Source of the DNA: Cladorrhinum sp. PSN259 | Lineage: Eukaryota; Ascomycota; Sordariomycetes; Sordariales; Podosporaceae | NCBI GenBank assembly: GCA_033725935.1 | Contig: MU867100.1 | Coordinates: forward strand, 62,001-126,000 | DNA length: 64,000 nucleotides | Direction: 5' to 3' | Shown here: positions 35,009 through 46,550 of the stretch, in pieces | Position numbering within the stretch: the first letter of the stretch is position 1 | Layout: every line of letters begins with the position of its first letter | Program-made: the position numbers and the translations under genes | The notes under the pieces: model-generated | Database searches by the model: none | Seen by the model: the letters and a program-made list of their open reading frames with translations, nothing else | What the model was told of the DNA's origin: nothing

Positions 35009-36634
35009 TCTGGCGATGTTCGTTGACCGTAGCTTGCTCGCTGAGAAGGATGTTCGGGTGATGCCAGATCGTAGCGGCAATGATAGGACTCGAAGCTGCC
35101 GCGAAGCCATTTTGAGTTTCTACGGATAAAGCAGGCCAGAGTCGAGGAGGGTGAGAGAGGGTGTGAAGGTGCGGGAGGAGGGACGCTTTGGATCGGCAAG
35201 CTGGAAGGTATATTTGAACGTTACAGATTCCTAGTACGTCGTGTGCGCTCTAATAAAAAAACCGCAAGGCGAATTAGGACACTTCTACCCCTCATCCGAA
35301 CTGCAACTTCCGAGTTTTTCCCCTCGCGGGGTGACTCTTGAAATAAAGACAGTGGTTCCTGAATGGACCGCTTTGTCGCGGCTTTACGCCCCCCAAGCTA
35401 TCAACCATCGCTGGCGTCATGGAGGGGCCGCCATCTCCCCATTGGCCAATGGCAAGTGACTAAACATCGCCAAGAAGATGTTTGTTGATTGGAATGATTT
35501 GAGCTTATTCTCGAAGCCGCTTTAGCAAGATCCGGGGTTGAACGACCCCATCGTGCCCAATCTGACCTCGTGATCAAAACGCTTGTGGAGAGATAGGCAA
35601 TCCGGGGGTTTCACTCACACAAGAATTAACATTATCAGGTCACATGCCACAAGAGCAAATGCAGTCGAAGCTTCAGATGGATAAGATTAATGATGAATTT
35701 TGATTTTATTACAAGCTAAATAGTTGCAAAGACGACGCAAAGCAAGGTCTTGTTCTGTTGTCGAATGGCATCATATTTCTGTTCGACAAGTTAGCCTTTT
35801 GAAATCAAAGTCACTGATTACAATGCTGGTCGAGAAAAACTGCATCAGAAGGAACAATTGTTACAACCGTAGTTGTATACAAGCCTCATAGCCAAATGGC
35901 ACTCGGTATCCCTTTATCATCATGAAGCAAGGGGAGGGGCAAGAGAAAAAGAAAAGCCACTGACCTTATCAAGGGACATCAGAAGACCAGACCACCGAAG
36001 TGGTCCAAGACATGCAAAAGAGATAGCATCAATTGAATTCACGACTGTGTGTTTGGTAGATGTGGCTATGACTACAACTCGTACAATGCTGACTGGCTGC
36101 ATATTGATACTGGCGATAGTGAGAACCACTGGGTATTATATGGAATACTTACCAGGCTGGAGTTGCCGCGTGCAAATATCGTGTACCGAAAAACTAAAAG
36201 AAAACAAAATGAAAGACCCCATGGATATAGTACCGAAAAACAAAAACTTTTGTAATGCCCCCGAAGAAACCCCCAGAACCCATTAAGAACCCTCAGGAAG
36301 CCGCAAGCAAAGAAAAGCCCACAAGAACCCACGGAGCCCACAAAGTACCAGGGAAACCCATTTTAGAATGCGTGGCCGCCGAGTGAACCGTCACATAGGC
36401 AAGCCTATCATCAAGCACTGCATGAAAGCAGATACTCAAAGAGCTGTCAAAGAGCAAACAGCTCACCAGCAAAGATCAAAGCCCTCAGGTGCATCGTTGC
36501 TTCCTTACAGAAGCGTTCCTCTCAAAGCCCACGACTCCAGTGTGGAGTGCAAAGATTTCAAAAGCCGACTACCCACAAGCCCTCGAGTACGACTGAACGA
36601 CAAGCCCTCGAAAAGATCCCACATGTGCGGCGCA
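35009..36634. other. Intergenic, 1.6 kb
   Basis: 5' region of the P5C dehydrogenase gene and 3' region of the nucleolin-like gene. An A-rich strand bias occurs at 35920-36360. No gene, RNA or repeat is supported. Confidence 0.5.
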
Positions 36635-36730
36635 TCACTCCTCAAATTTGATCTTCTTGCCCCGTTTACGGCCAGCTCCTCCCCGCTTCCCTTCGGCGCC
36701 CTTCTCAGTGCCCTTTTCAACGTTATTCTC
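36635..36730 (-). other. Open in-frame 31-codon extension behind the nucleolin stop codon
   Basis: Directly after the TAA (36733-36731) the same frame runs 31 codons to a TGA at 36637-36635. It reads ENNVEKGTEKGAEGKRGGAG then RKRGKKIKFEE. Composition (K/G/E/R) and codon choice match the gene body, not a UTR. It may be a translated read-through tail, a tail lost by a recent stop mutation, or a base-call error (for example GAA or AAA read as TAA). The final basic stretch resembles a nuclear localisation signal. Confidence 0.55.
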
Positions 36731-38160
36731 TTAGAAGGTAGTCTTCTTGCCCTGGAAGCCACCACCACCGCGGCTGCCACCGAAGCCACCACGGCCACCA
36801 CCGCGGCCACCACCCCGACCACCACCGAAGCTACCGCGGCCACCTCCACGACCACCTCCACGGCCACCACCGAAGCCACCGCCGCCACGGCCACCGCCAC
36901 GGCCACCACCACCGCCGCCGTTGTTGTCACGGGGCTTGGCGAAGTCGAGACGAACTGGTCTGCCATCGAGATCACCGCCGTTGAGCTGCTCAAAGGCGTT
37001 CTTGGCATCCTCAATCGAGTAGAAAGAAACATAGGCAAAGCCCTTGGGACGGCCATCATCCCTAAGAAATCATTAGCACCTGATGAAAGCTATTGTGTAC
37101 AAGATCGGTTGTGAACTTACATGTTGGTAGGGATACGAAGGCTCTGGACCTTGGCGACCTCGTTGAAAAAGCCGGAGACGGAGTCCTCGCTGGCGCTGAA
37201 GGGAAGGTTGCCGACGAAAAGGGTGTCGCTGGGAGGGCTGATGACATCGCCGTGCTTGTTTGCACGATCAGCAGCACGCTCCTTGGGAGCGTTGGCATTA
37301 GGCTTGGCAGCGAAATCGAGGCGCATGTCACGACCCTCAAGGAGGGCACCATTCTTCTCATCGTAGGCCTTCTGGGCAGCCTCGGAGGTCTCGAAGTCGA
37401 CGTAGCCGAAGCCACGGGACCGGCCGGTCTCCTTGTCGCTCACAACACGGGTACTGACAAGGCCCTCGTAGCCCTTGAACTCCTCGTAGAGGACGTTGTC
37501 ATCAACGCCCCATCCGAGGTTGCCAACCCAGAGGGTAGCGCTCTTGTCCTCGCCGGTGGCGGCCTTCTTGGACTCGGAAGCCTCCTCGGGCTCCTCAAAA
37601 GCCTTTCTCTTCTTGGAGGGTTTCTCCTCAACCTTCTTCTCCTCGGTGGACTCAGACTCCTCGGAGTCATCCTCGGAAGAAGAGGAGTCGGAGTCGGAAT
37701 CATCCTCAGACTGTAGAAGGATTGAATTAGCGAGAGAATCTTGCTCATGAAATCAATGGGTACTCACATCATTAGAGTCAGAGTCAGCCTTGGCCTCCTT
37801 CTTGACAGCGGCCTTGGCAGCCTTGACGGGCTTCTCCTCCTCCTCCTCCTCGGAGTCAGAGTCGGAGTCAGAAGAGTCGGAGCTCTCCTTGGCGGCGGCG
37901 GCCTTGCCGTTGGTGGTAGGCTTAGCGTCGGTCATCTCGACGTCGGAGTCTGAGCCGGACTCGGACTCGGAGGCGGAGGACTCAGAGTCAGCCTCGGAGT
38001 CGCTGCTCTCAGACTCGGGCTCGACCTTCTTCTTGGACTTCTTGGACTCCTCCTTGACGGGGACGGCCTTCTTGGAGGGCTTCTCAGCCTTCTTGACGGC
38101 GGCGGGGCTCTCAGCGACCTTGGTGGCCTTGGTGGCCTTGACTTCCTTTGATTTGCCCAT
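36731..38160 (-). CDS. Nucleolin/Gar2/Nsr1-type nucleolar protein, two RRMs and GAR domain
   Basis: Three exons on the minus strand: 38160-37768, 37710-37121 and 37061-36731, introns of 57 and 59 bp, 437 residues. Such proteins act in pre-rRNA processing and ribosome assembly in the nucleolus. The N-terminal half alternates Lys-rich (KKAEKPSKKAVPVKEESKK) and acidic Ser tracts (SDSDSDSEEEEEE), the classic nucleolin CK2-type region. RRM1 at ~190-270 has LWVGNLGW and RGFGYVDF; RRM2 at ~291-370 has LFVGNLPF and KGFAYVSF. The tail is a GAR/RGG domain (GGGRGGGRGGRGSFGG) ending FQGKKTTF. The stop is followed by a coding-like in-frame extension at 36730-36635. Divergent from the complex I subunit gene, sharing a 503-bp promoter region. 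Confidence 0.94.
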
Positions 38161-38663
38161 AGTGAATGATTTGTTGTGATGTGAGGAGAAGACTTAAAAA
38201 ATGCTTTTCCTACGAATTGATGAGGGCAGTTGAGGGAGGAAAGGCAGAAGGTTGGGAGATGGACAGGAAAAGAGAAAATTTATAGATGGAGGGTAGCAGG
38301 GAACAGTGGCTGGCCAAGCGATTGCGATGAAAAATCTCTTATCTCAACATTTCAGCGGGGCAATGCGGGCGGTAAATGCCGCTAAACCGTTACTGCCGCT
38401 GCATTAGCGCAGAGCAATTGCGGCCTTTGAATTGAGGCAGCACATTTTCAGGGAGCTTGGACCGCCCGCCGCAGCTTCCAGGTTGCTGGGCATTGGCGCT
38501 CGAGTTCGGCATCCGTCAGTTGGATTGCTTGTTATCTAGGTTGGCTGTCGGATTGAAGCATCATCACTTCGAGGCCGCTCCCACCACAACCAAATTAACA
38601 CACCGAGCCTCTCAAACCCCCGCTCACCGCGACCTTCAGTCCTCCGATCGCCCGTCACACACA
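38161..38663. promoter_or_regulatory. Divergent promoter region nucleolin-like / PDSW-type subunit
   Basis: 503 bp between the two start codons. A region near 38380-38410 repeats the word CCGCTAAACC/CCGCTGCATT. No TATA element identified. Assigned from position only. Confidence 0.5.
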
Positions 38664-39074
38664 ATGCCCACTCCCGAGTCCGAGGCCTTCCTGGCCAAGA
38701 AACCCAAGGTCCCCGCCACATTCGACGGCGTCGACTATGAGGATACCAAACGCCTGAAGCAGGCACAGGATGCCGTCATCAGAGAACAATGGGTCCAGGT
38801 CATGATGGGCCGTTTGGTGCGGGAGGAGCTCAGCAAGTGCTACTACCGGGAGGGCGTCAATCATCTGGAGAAGTGCGGTCGTCTACGAGGTCAGTGCCGG
38901 TCCCCTTGAGCTCTAAATGCGGTCTAGGGGGGATGCAACTGCGCACATAGAGGATCAAAGTCGGCTGGATGCTAACAAGGGAGTTCAGAACGGTATCTCG
39001 AGCTCCTGAAGAATGCCCGGGTGAAGGGCTACCTGTTCGAGCAGCAAAACTATATGACCAAGCAGAACGAGTGA
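38664..39074 (+). CDS. nuo-12.3: Complex I accessory subunit, PDSW/NDUFB10 type (12 kDa)
   Basis: Two exons, 38664-38889 and 38989-39074, with a 99-bp intron (GTCAGT donor, GCTAAC branch site); 103 residues. The family is an accessory subunit of the mitochondrial NADH:ubiquinone oxidoreductase membrane arm; I recall the Neurospora protein as NUO12.3. The start MPTPESEAFLAKKPKVP, then FDGVDYEDTKRLKQAQDAVI and REQWVQVMMGRLVREEL, matches my recollection of that family. CYYREGVNHLEKC carries the conserved Cys pair. The end ERYLELLKNARVKGYLFEQQ is reached only by splicing. Symbol given by orthology to Neurospora from memory. Confidence 0.9.
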
Positions 39075-39841
39075 ACGAGGTTTGGTGTGGGATTCGAGGA
39101 AGGAAATGCATGGTGGTGTTTTACGAATGGAGACAGGCTTCAAGAAGGAGAGTGGCAGCTGGGCTGTAATGTCCAGCGTGCGCTCAGAGCACGAGCCGGG
39201 CATCATGACGGCGGGACCCCGGCGGCCTATCCTGGTTCTGAACCTCTTGGTTGGAGGTTCAAGTTGTAAATACAGGCAATTGGAAAGCTGTGTGTCACCA
39301 GCTTGCTACTTTCAAAGCTCATCAATGCATCGGTTTTGTCGAGTTTATGAGATCTTGACTGACAGTGGTGGTGCTGCTGGGTACTAATCATCACACATGG
39401 ATGCATCCCAGTCTTCTCAGTTGGTTCGGTGAACAAGCTTCCTTCAGTCTCGGGCAGATACTTGGGGTTGGAAGCCTGGCTTTGACTCCTCTCGCAAGCT
39501 TGTCTATTATTTGTTGTTTTAAATACATCACGGGTGGATATTGAACTACCTATGAATGCAAGCGATATATAAGTCGTAGGCATAAAAAAGAGTCATCTAG
39601 TCCTGCTTCCGGGGACGCGAATCTTTGTTTAAGAGTCATATATTGAATACAATGTGGAAAATAACAACCTACCCTGAGCCTCTCATTTCTACAAGCGCAC
39701 AAAAAACTGCCGAACGAAAAAATAAACAACTTGTGCAAATTGACTTCTGGTATCCTGATAGATTTGGTATCCCAAACAAAAGAACTCCTAAAACGAAAAA
39801 TGAAACAAAAACCTCCTCCTTTTTTATCATAATGCAACTTT
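39075..39841. other. Convergent intergenic region, 767 bp
   Basis: 3' regions of the complex I subunit gene and the PhoD-type gene. No gene or repeat seen. Confidence 0.55.
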
Positions 39842-42665
39842 TCACTGACTCCTAACACTCCTAGCCAACGACCTCCTCCCAATAGAACTAGGCGCAACAC
39901 TGGGCGGCTTCGGTCCCTTATAGTCCAGCGCGGGAATAGTGAGTCCGTAACCTCTCGTCCTCCCCTCCGGATCAGACTGATCAATCTCAACACGAATGCA
40001 AACGTCCAAACCGCCGTCTGAGCCCTTTCCGTGCTCCGTAGGGGAAGCAGCTTTATGTTTGGAGCCGCAGTTTACTTCTCCCTGGTGAATTGGAAGTCGA
40101 GCGTTCTTGCTTCGCTGCATGGCGCCCGCGTGTCCGCCGCCTGTTGTTTGTGCTGAGTGGTGGGATTGGCCTGCTGACGATCCTGGAGGGGCGAGATTGT
40201 TGTTGTCGGCGGTTAAGTGAGATGAAAGAGGACCACCGGGCGGTGAGGCCGAGCCGTTGTTTCTAGCCGCGCTATTGTTGGGTGAGTTCTCCGTGATCAT
40301 GGCAAAGTTCCGACTGGGCATGGTGACGTTATTGTGGTTTGCTGTTTTCTGCGCATCGCCGGGGTCTCTGTCAAAAAGCTTGAGTAAAGTCTCGTCCGTC
40401 TCGCGGTTGAGGTGGTGAATCCTGTTGCGGCGGGAAAGCAGGTTGGCGACGGCAGCTGGAGGGGGCTTGTTGACGATGGCGGAGGAGATGACGTTTGCGA
40501 TGTAGCGGTAGTCATTCTCCGTCGGGATGTTAAGAGACGGATTGGAGTAGAATCTTCCCAGCGCGGCCAAGTGGACGTCGCCTCCGAGGATGGTGACGCG
40601 GATGGAGAACTCGGCAGCGATGCCCTGGAGTTTCTCGATGAGTCGGTTTCGCTCCTTCTTGTGCGTTCTGGCGGTGTAATGGTCGTCGAGATCATCAAGG
40701 AGATCGACGCTGCCGTCGAAGCTGTTGAAGAAGCTGCCTCCTAGACCGATGCGGCGGTTGAGCAGTTTGATGGGTGCTATTACGGGGCTGGAGAAGATGT
40801 TTTCGAGCCATGTCAGGCGCTGAAGGTAGGTTAGCCAAAATAATTCGTTTGTCTAGATGTTCAGATTCAACTTACAGGATACGCTATGGGAACACCCAAG
40901 AGGAGAATGAGATGTTTGAAAGGCTGGCCCGAGCTTGCAGCAGCAGAGAATTCTTCCTTTAACCGGGAGAAGATGGCGTCGTAGGTCTCGGGATAGTTTA
41001 CCTGATGTCTTGTACGCTCTGTACGAGCATCAATACCCAAGAGGGCTATCCTGGCGCCCAGTTTGGCAAACATGTTATGTGAGTGCTCAGCAACATATGG
41101 CTAGATATTGTATTTAGCACTAGCTCTGTCTCTGGCTGACATTTTGCAACAACTTACACCAGGTTTCGGGCCATTGATATAGCCAGATTCAGTAATTCTA
41201 GGATGAACATAGGTTTGCTGAAACTGATTGGGATCAATGCCTTGCCCCTCCTCGATAGAGGTAGCTGGGATAGCATCTGGGGTTTCTCTGTCAATCAAAA
41301 GGCATTGTTTTTTACGGCAAACAGCTACTCACCGGATGTGTAGGTAGATAGTGGTGGGGGCAAGTGGTGTTGGAAAAGCAGGTAGTACTTGTGAGCCGTC
41401 CCACCAATGCCCCTAAACACATCACATTTCATGAAGTCGTTCACGTAGGAGCCGAATCCATCGATGATGTCGTGGCTACAGTCAGGTTCAAGTTACATGT
41501 TAGTATAATAATTAAAGGCGTAGCGGAGCTTAATACTAACTCATCCCAGATATTCAGCTGAGGAATCTGCCCGTTTGCTGAAGCAAATGGCTCTGTCCCG
41601 TACCACCGGATGTAGTTTTTCAAGTAATAGTCGTCACACTTTTCACGAAGCGATTCGGGGAACGGATACTCCCTTCGTTTCTTGGGGTTGGAGATGCCGG
41701 TCCAGGTACTGAGAGGACCTCCAACGCGGATTCCGTCATTGTATATCTGATCGCCCCCACCAATCCTGCGATAGGTAATCAGTCAACTTCCTGAATTTTC
41801 TTGAAGGAAAAACATGAACATCTCGTACTTACATAACATGGAATGGGGCCTCCTGGTGGCGCCGAAGCACGTCTTTCCACAGGCAAGGCCCGTTGAATGC
41901 GTCCTCGTCTGTTCCAACCGAGAATCCATTGCAAGAATGGAACATGATACGCATGGATTCGTCGATAGCCGGCACGAAAAACCTATTCACCTGTGGCTTT
42001 CTCTTGCTCGTAAAACGCAGGTCGGCCAACGAGTACTCCCATTGCGTCTCGGCCTGTTCCATCTCAACCTCCAAATCAAACCTCCAGAAGGTGTTGCGCG
42101 GATCAGAGTAGAGACAATAGCCCTGGATATCAGTGCTGCTGTCACTACCCCCGCTGCCGGCCTTGCGCAGGTTCAGAGTTGGCGCATTGAGCTGTGACTT
42201 GCCTCCTCCAACCGTGACGACCAAGACGCTTCCTATCCAGTGATTACCCTCCATGCGCCGGTAGTTGATCAATGGACCGCAAGCAATCTCCTTGCCGTCC
42301 GGGCGAGACTCACTAACGGGAGCGGCGGCATGCGGTCCCTCACTGTCCTGAACGGCGGCTCTCGCTTCTTCGGCGCCAGCTATGACGGGCTTGAAGCGCA
42401 TGGATGTCGGACGGCCGTCTGCCATTGCGTTCGTCTCGGAGGGCTCGATGCGCGACTTGTTCAGGAAGTCGGCGAGGTCACCGACGCCGCCCTGGGCGTC
42501 AGCTTCGCGTGCGACATGGTGGTCGTGATGGCCATGCGCAGCTCGTTCCTTTTCGAACTTTGCGTAAGCTGATGATTCGTTATGGCGCCATGGGTTCGCT
42601 GAGGCATGGGGGTTGCGCTCATCAGTGTAATCGTCGCCATTCGGCGCATGAGGTGAAGAAGCCAT
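39842..42665 (-). CDS. PhoD-family metallophosphatase-like protein
   Basis: Six exons on the minus strand: 42665-41833, 41765-41541, 41475-41333, 41276-41158, 41100-40876 and 40819-39842; phases agree, 840 residues. PhoD-type enzymes are metal-dependent phosphatases/phosphodiesterases; the fungal long form (PhoD_2) has no well-known substrate. Metal-site motifs visible: MIGGGDQIYND (exon 1-2 junction), IWDDHDIIDGFGSY (exon 2-3 junction), ALLGIDARTERTRHQV and ILGGDVHLAALGRF. No signal peptide. The first ~120 residues are disordered and the C-terminal ~200 residues are Asn/Ser/Pro-rich. Exon 4 has two possible acceptors 11 nt apart; only the downstream one (exon from 41276) keeps the frame. Confidence 0.88.
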
Positions 42666-43770
42666 TATGAAGGAACGGCAATATCAATGTTATTGGGGGA
42701 GGAGGACGGCATGCGCAAACGCGCGTCAACTATGCAGGTAGATATCGGGGGACTGTCTACCAGGGAGGACTGGCGCGAGCGGGTCGAGTGTCGTTGTATT
42801 AACCCGCAATTGGCATCAAAAGTCGGTCAGGAAAGGAAGAGGGGCAAGGGAAACAGAAAACAAGAATCCCAAGATCTAGATATATACACTATTTAAGAAA
42901 GAGGCTGGAACTTGCTGGACCACAAACAAGACAAGGATAATTAAGTAGTCTGTACCTCTCTGTCCCGCACACCCACATCCCTCTTCCTTCTGCCCCTCCC
43001 TCGTCGAGTGATGGAAACTAGCGCTCACTAAGAACACAAAGACATTGAGGCACTCCCTCCTTGTCTCGTCACTCTATTGTCTCGAAAAAGCAGGGTAGAG
43101 GCACGAAAAGAGCAGTGAGCCACGGCAAAGACGCCAAGTTAGCGAAGGGGCACGCAAATTTGGGAATAGAATCCAACGGCCAAGTCCAAGAAATTCAATG
43201 GGTATTTTCTGAGGTGATAATGTAACGATGCGGGGTGGTGGAACGACCAATGGTCTTGATGTTCAGAAAAACGGGTATTTAGATGAAAGCTGAAAAGAAA
43301 TTGAAAAGCACAATGAATCGTCGCAGAGGTGTCTCGGGAATGCCAGCCACTTGCTGCCCATCCACGTTTCCTTTTCTCCGTCCCATCCTCTCTCATCAGA
43401 TGTATCCTGATCAATTGGCTCCGTTTATAGTCTCTGCCGAAGGCCGAACCATCTCCCCGATCCGATCGATGCCTGCTTGTTGGAGGCCTGTCCGTCTGTA
43501 TCGCCGAGTTACATCACATTTGCGCTGACGCAATTGTGCCTCTTCAAAACCGGCTAGTCGGCACAGGTGTTTAGCGCATCTGCATGTGCCCCAGGACGTC
43601 CAGGGTTCAGCTATCCTGTGGTGCTTGTGTGGGGCCATTGGAAGATCCTCCAAAGCCACCACCACCACGCCCTTTCACGGCCCATTCTTCCCCGCAGGTT
43701 TTATAAACAAAACTTTGGGATGCGTTCATTTGATTTTGTATATGTACATGTATCCTACAACATCAAACAT
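42666..43770. other. Intergenic, 1.1 kb
   Basis: Promoter side of the PhoD-type gene and 3' side of the rhomboid gene. Nothing else supported. Confidence 0.5.
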
Positions 43771-45504
43771 CTAAACCTTTGGTGCCCCTGTGATAGGAAC
43801 AACCGCAACCTTGTCAGCCTTGCTTGGCTGCTCTCCTTGCGGCTTCTTCTTGGCCGCGAAACCCTTCCTCCTCTCCAAAATGTGGCCGGCAGCAACGCCA
43901 ACCATTGCGCCCGCGAGATGTGATGTGATGTCGAAGACAAATCGCTTCTTTCCAAACAGAGCAGCAATGTTCAACCCGACGGCAATCGAAAGGAAGACAA
44001 TTCCGTGAATACCCTCGCTGGGTGGTGGGGGCAAGTTCAAGATCTTGAAGCCTTCGAGTCTGTGTAGCCAGAAATATGCCCCCATCAAGCCATAGATGGC
44101 GCCCGATGCTCCCAAAGTCGCAATGTTCATATTCCGGAGAAGTACTGCCTCAAACATGGTTGCCAGGAACCCAAACATGCCAGACCCAAGATAAACAGTC
44201 AAAAAGTTGGCCCTTCCGATATCGTCATGAAGGCGTGTTCCGATGAACCACAGCAGCACCATGTTCGGTATGAAATGGCCAATGAGGCTCTGGTGAGAAA
44301 ACACGGCGCCCAGAATGCTGGGAACGACTGGCACGGCAGGGCATAGCAAGAAATATCTGTTGAGCATCCGGTAGAGTGGGGGGATCTTCCATGCACCAGC
44401 AATCAGCATGTTCGCCAAAATGATAGCACCAACCGTGGCAGCCGCGGGAGGAATATCTGGAAAGAGTCTATCACCCCGCTTAGGAGGCGTATAGTAGAAA
44501 GCTATGGCGCCGGCAGCACCGACGGTAAGGAGGACGAAGAGGGTTGTAGGAAGCAGGCGTTCCCATGCGCTCATCTCAGGTGGCGCCTCAAGGTCGGAAG
44601 TTGCCCGACGTCTCCATTCCTTCATCCGGGGGCTCATCAGTTCTTGTCTCTGCTCCTGGGTCAACAGAGCCAGAGGACCGGCTTTGCCGTGTTTTCCTTC
44701 CTCGTCTAGTTTCTTCTTCTCCTCTTCCCTTCTCTTGAGCTCAGCTTCCCATTTGGCTTTGTTCTTAGCCCGAATGGCATCAAAAGCGCTGTTATTTCCA
44801 TAAACACTGGTTGTCTGGTTCTCAATAGACTCGCCGGTGCCGTTGTAGAGCTTGAAGCGGGAAGCATACCCTGGACCATTATCCTTTTCTACCTCCCCAG
44901 TACTTTCCCCTGACGTGCCCTCCTCCATGCTCTCGAGTAACCTCAATTCATCTTCAGCCCGCAACCCTGCGTTGGTGGTTTCATCGACGGGGACATGTTT
45001 CCGGAGATATTCGAGGGCGATGGCTTGCTGCTTTTTGGAATATGCCAGGAGATGAAGCGCGAGAGATGGGTCTTCGAGGGTGCCAGCTACGCGACGGCCG
45101 TGAAGTACTCTTAAAAGTTTGTTGGCTTCTGCCGTGCTCATGGACGGCCCAAAGAGCGCGAGCACTTCGCCGGCCTTCAGATCATGTCGCCTGAAAGCAA
45201 GTCCCGTCTCGTCCGTATAATTTGGCGGTAGTTCGGTGTAGTGAGTGAACACAACGTCACCGCCGAAGATGGTCCGGATACCCAGGTGTTGCCTTGATAT
45301 ACGCCATTGAGTTGGTTTTATGAGAAGGGCATGGGAAGAACTAGGCGTGGCCCGGAGCTGAGGCGCGAAATAGGAAGAGATTGAGAAGTAACGGCGGGTT
45401 GGAAATGACAGAGATCGAACCACTGATTTCGTCGAAACATGCTTCGCAGCAATCTGGGCGCTGGACCGAAAGGCATTGACGCCCAGCGTACAACAGCAGC
45501 TCAT
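43771..45504 (-). CDS. pcp1: Mitochondrial rhomboid serine protease (Pcp1/Rbd1/PARL type)
   Basis: Single exon, 577 residues. This inner-membrane protease cleaves proteins such as cytochrome c peroxidase and the Mgm1 dynamin in yeast. The N-terminus (MSCCCTLGVNAFRSSAQIAA...RRYFSISSYF) is basic and Ser-rich, as in a mitochondrial presequence. A charged helical region lies at ~150-300 (KRREEEKKKLDEEGKHGKAG). Six to seven membrane helices follow from ~310. The catalytic dyad is visible: Ser in LGASGAIYGLMGAY (~466) and His in DITSHLAGAMVG (~526); GHFIPNMVLLWFIG precedes them. The protein is longer than yeast Pcp1 (346 aa), mostly through the charged insert. Confidence 0.93.
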   Translation of the reverse strand: MSCCCTLGVNAFRSSAQIAAKHVSTKSVVRSLSFPTRRYFSISSYFAPQLRATPSSSHALLIKPTQWRISRQHLGIRTIFGGDVVFTHYTELPPNYTDETGLAFRRHDLKAGEVLALFGPSMSTAEANKLLRVLHGRRVAGTLEDPSLALHLLAYSKKQQAIALEYLRKHVPVDETTNAGLRAEDELRLLESMEEGTSGESTGEVEKDNGPGYASRFKLYNGTGESIENQTTSVYGNNSAFDAIRAKNKAKWEAELKRREEEKKKLDEEGKHGKAGPLALLTQEQRQELMSPRMKEWRRRATSDLEAPPEMSAWERLLPTTLFVLLTVGAAGAIAFYYTPPKRGDRLFPDIPPAAATVGAIILANMLIAGAWKIPPLYRMLNRYFLLCPAVPVVPSILGAVFSHQSLIGHFIPNMVLLWFIGTRLHDDIGRANFLTVYLGSGMFGFLATMFEAVLLRNMNIATLGASGAIYGLMGAYFWLHRLEGFKILNLPPPPSEGIHGIVFLSIAVGLNIAALFGKKRFVFDITSHLAGAMVGVAAGHILERRKGFAAKKKPQGEQPSKADKVAVVPITGAPKV

Positions 45505-45926
45505 TATCGCAAAGGCGCCTGCGGTTGCGCCGCCTCACAGAAACTTGCCCATCAACTGGGTCGCTTGAAGGCGCAAGGATATCGGGTATTGGGAGAGTGG
45601 TGGGTGATCGTGGTGAACCGAACCAGCCCAAGAAAATAATTAATTGTCAGTCACCCCCTCGTCAGAGCGGTTTATTGGTTGAGAAACCCTGCAGAAACCC
45701 CACAGCGGGATCGCTGCCCCGCATGCATGTTCCCTGTCCCCGTTAATCTTTGGAACTGCCCCTCCAAACCAAAGCTCAACACCCACCAGGCAGCTAGTTG
45801 ACTACGAATCACCGGGTTACAAACATCAGCTCACCTTTTCAGCTTGAATTGCGAACTCACATCACCAACCTAACTCGTCAGCAACACCCCATTACCATCT
45901 TCACCAACATCCGCCTCACACACAAA
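45505..45926. promoter_or_regulatory. Divergent promoter region, 422 bp
   Basis: Between the start codons of the rhomboid gene (minus) and the small coiled-coil gene (plus). The plus-strand leader at 45810-45926 is A/C-rich, as often in fungal 5' UTRs. No specific site identified. Confidence 0.5.
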
Positions 45927-46550
45927 ATGGCATCCCAAGCAGAACCAATCACCCCCGAACGCTTCGCAACAGCGCTCAAAGACCTCTCACTCCCCTCCCT
46001 CCACCTCAAAGTCCTTGAGATCCGCAACTCTCTCGCGCATCTAGACTACTCAAACGAGCAACTCCGCCCCTTTGCCTTCTCCCCCGAGTCTCCCGACCAA
46101 GACTGTCTCGACGCAATCAACGAGAACGAGCAAGTGATTGAGCGCATGCAGGAACGCATCCGTCTGGTGCGCGAAGAAGTCGAAGGCCGCGGGTGCTCGT
46201 GGACAGAGTTCCAGAGCAAGGAGGAGCTTGAAGCACTAGATAAGGCCGAGCCGGGTGTTACTGTCAATGGTAGTAGCAGCACTGAGGAGGAGGCGGCTGC
46301 TGCGGGGAGTCAACAAACAGGGAGACAACAACAACAACAACAACATTCAGCGTGGACAGATGGTACTTTCCAGACTGGGAGAATAAGTGGTGGTGAACTG
46401 AGAATGGATCCTGTGCCTGGACGACAGCAGCAACAGCAACAGCAGGGAGGATCACTGGGTGATGAGGAACTGCGGAGGAGGATGGAGGAGCGACTGAGAG
46501 ATCTAGGACCGGGTGATGATGATGACGACGACGGCGGTCTGCATTTGTGA
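45927..46550 (+). CDS. Small coiled-coil protein with polyQ tracts, unknown function
   Basis: Single exon, 207 residues, ATG at 45927 after an A/C-rich leader. I do not recognise a named family. Residues 1-105 look ordered and helical: PITPERFATALKDLSLPSLH, then EIRNSLAHLDYSNEQL and INENEQVIERMQERIRLVRE. The second half is low complexity with two Gln runs (CAA/CAG repeats near 46328-46345 and 46424-46444), a Glu/Ala stretch and a final D6 run (GPGDDDDDDGGLHL). The protein is probably soluble: no signal peptide or membrane segment. The polyQ lengths are likely to vary between strains. Confidence 0.78.
   Translation: MASQAEPITPERFATALKDLSLPSLHLKVLEIRNSLAHLDYSNEQLRPFAFSPESPDQDCLDAINENEQVIERMQERIRLVREEVEGRGCSWTEFQSKEELEALDKAEPGVTVNGSSSTEEEAAAAGSQQTGRQQQQQQHSAWTDGTFQTGRISGGELRMDPVPGRQQQQQQQGGSLGDEELRRRMEERLRDLGPGDDDDDDGGLHL

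Noticed and set aside
36368..37114. Plus-strand frame of 248 codons rich in Thr/Ala
   Set aside because: It is the antisense shadow of the GGC/GGT-rich GAR domain of the nucleolin-like gene.
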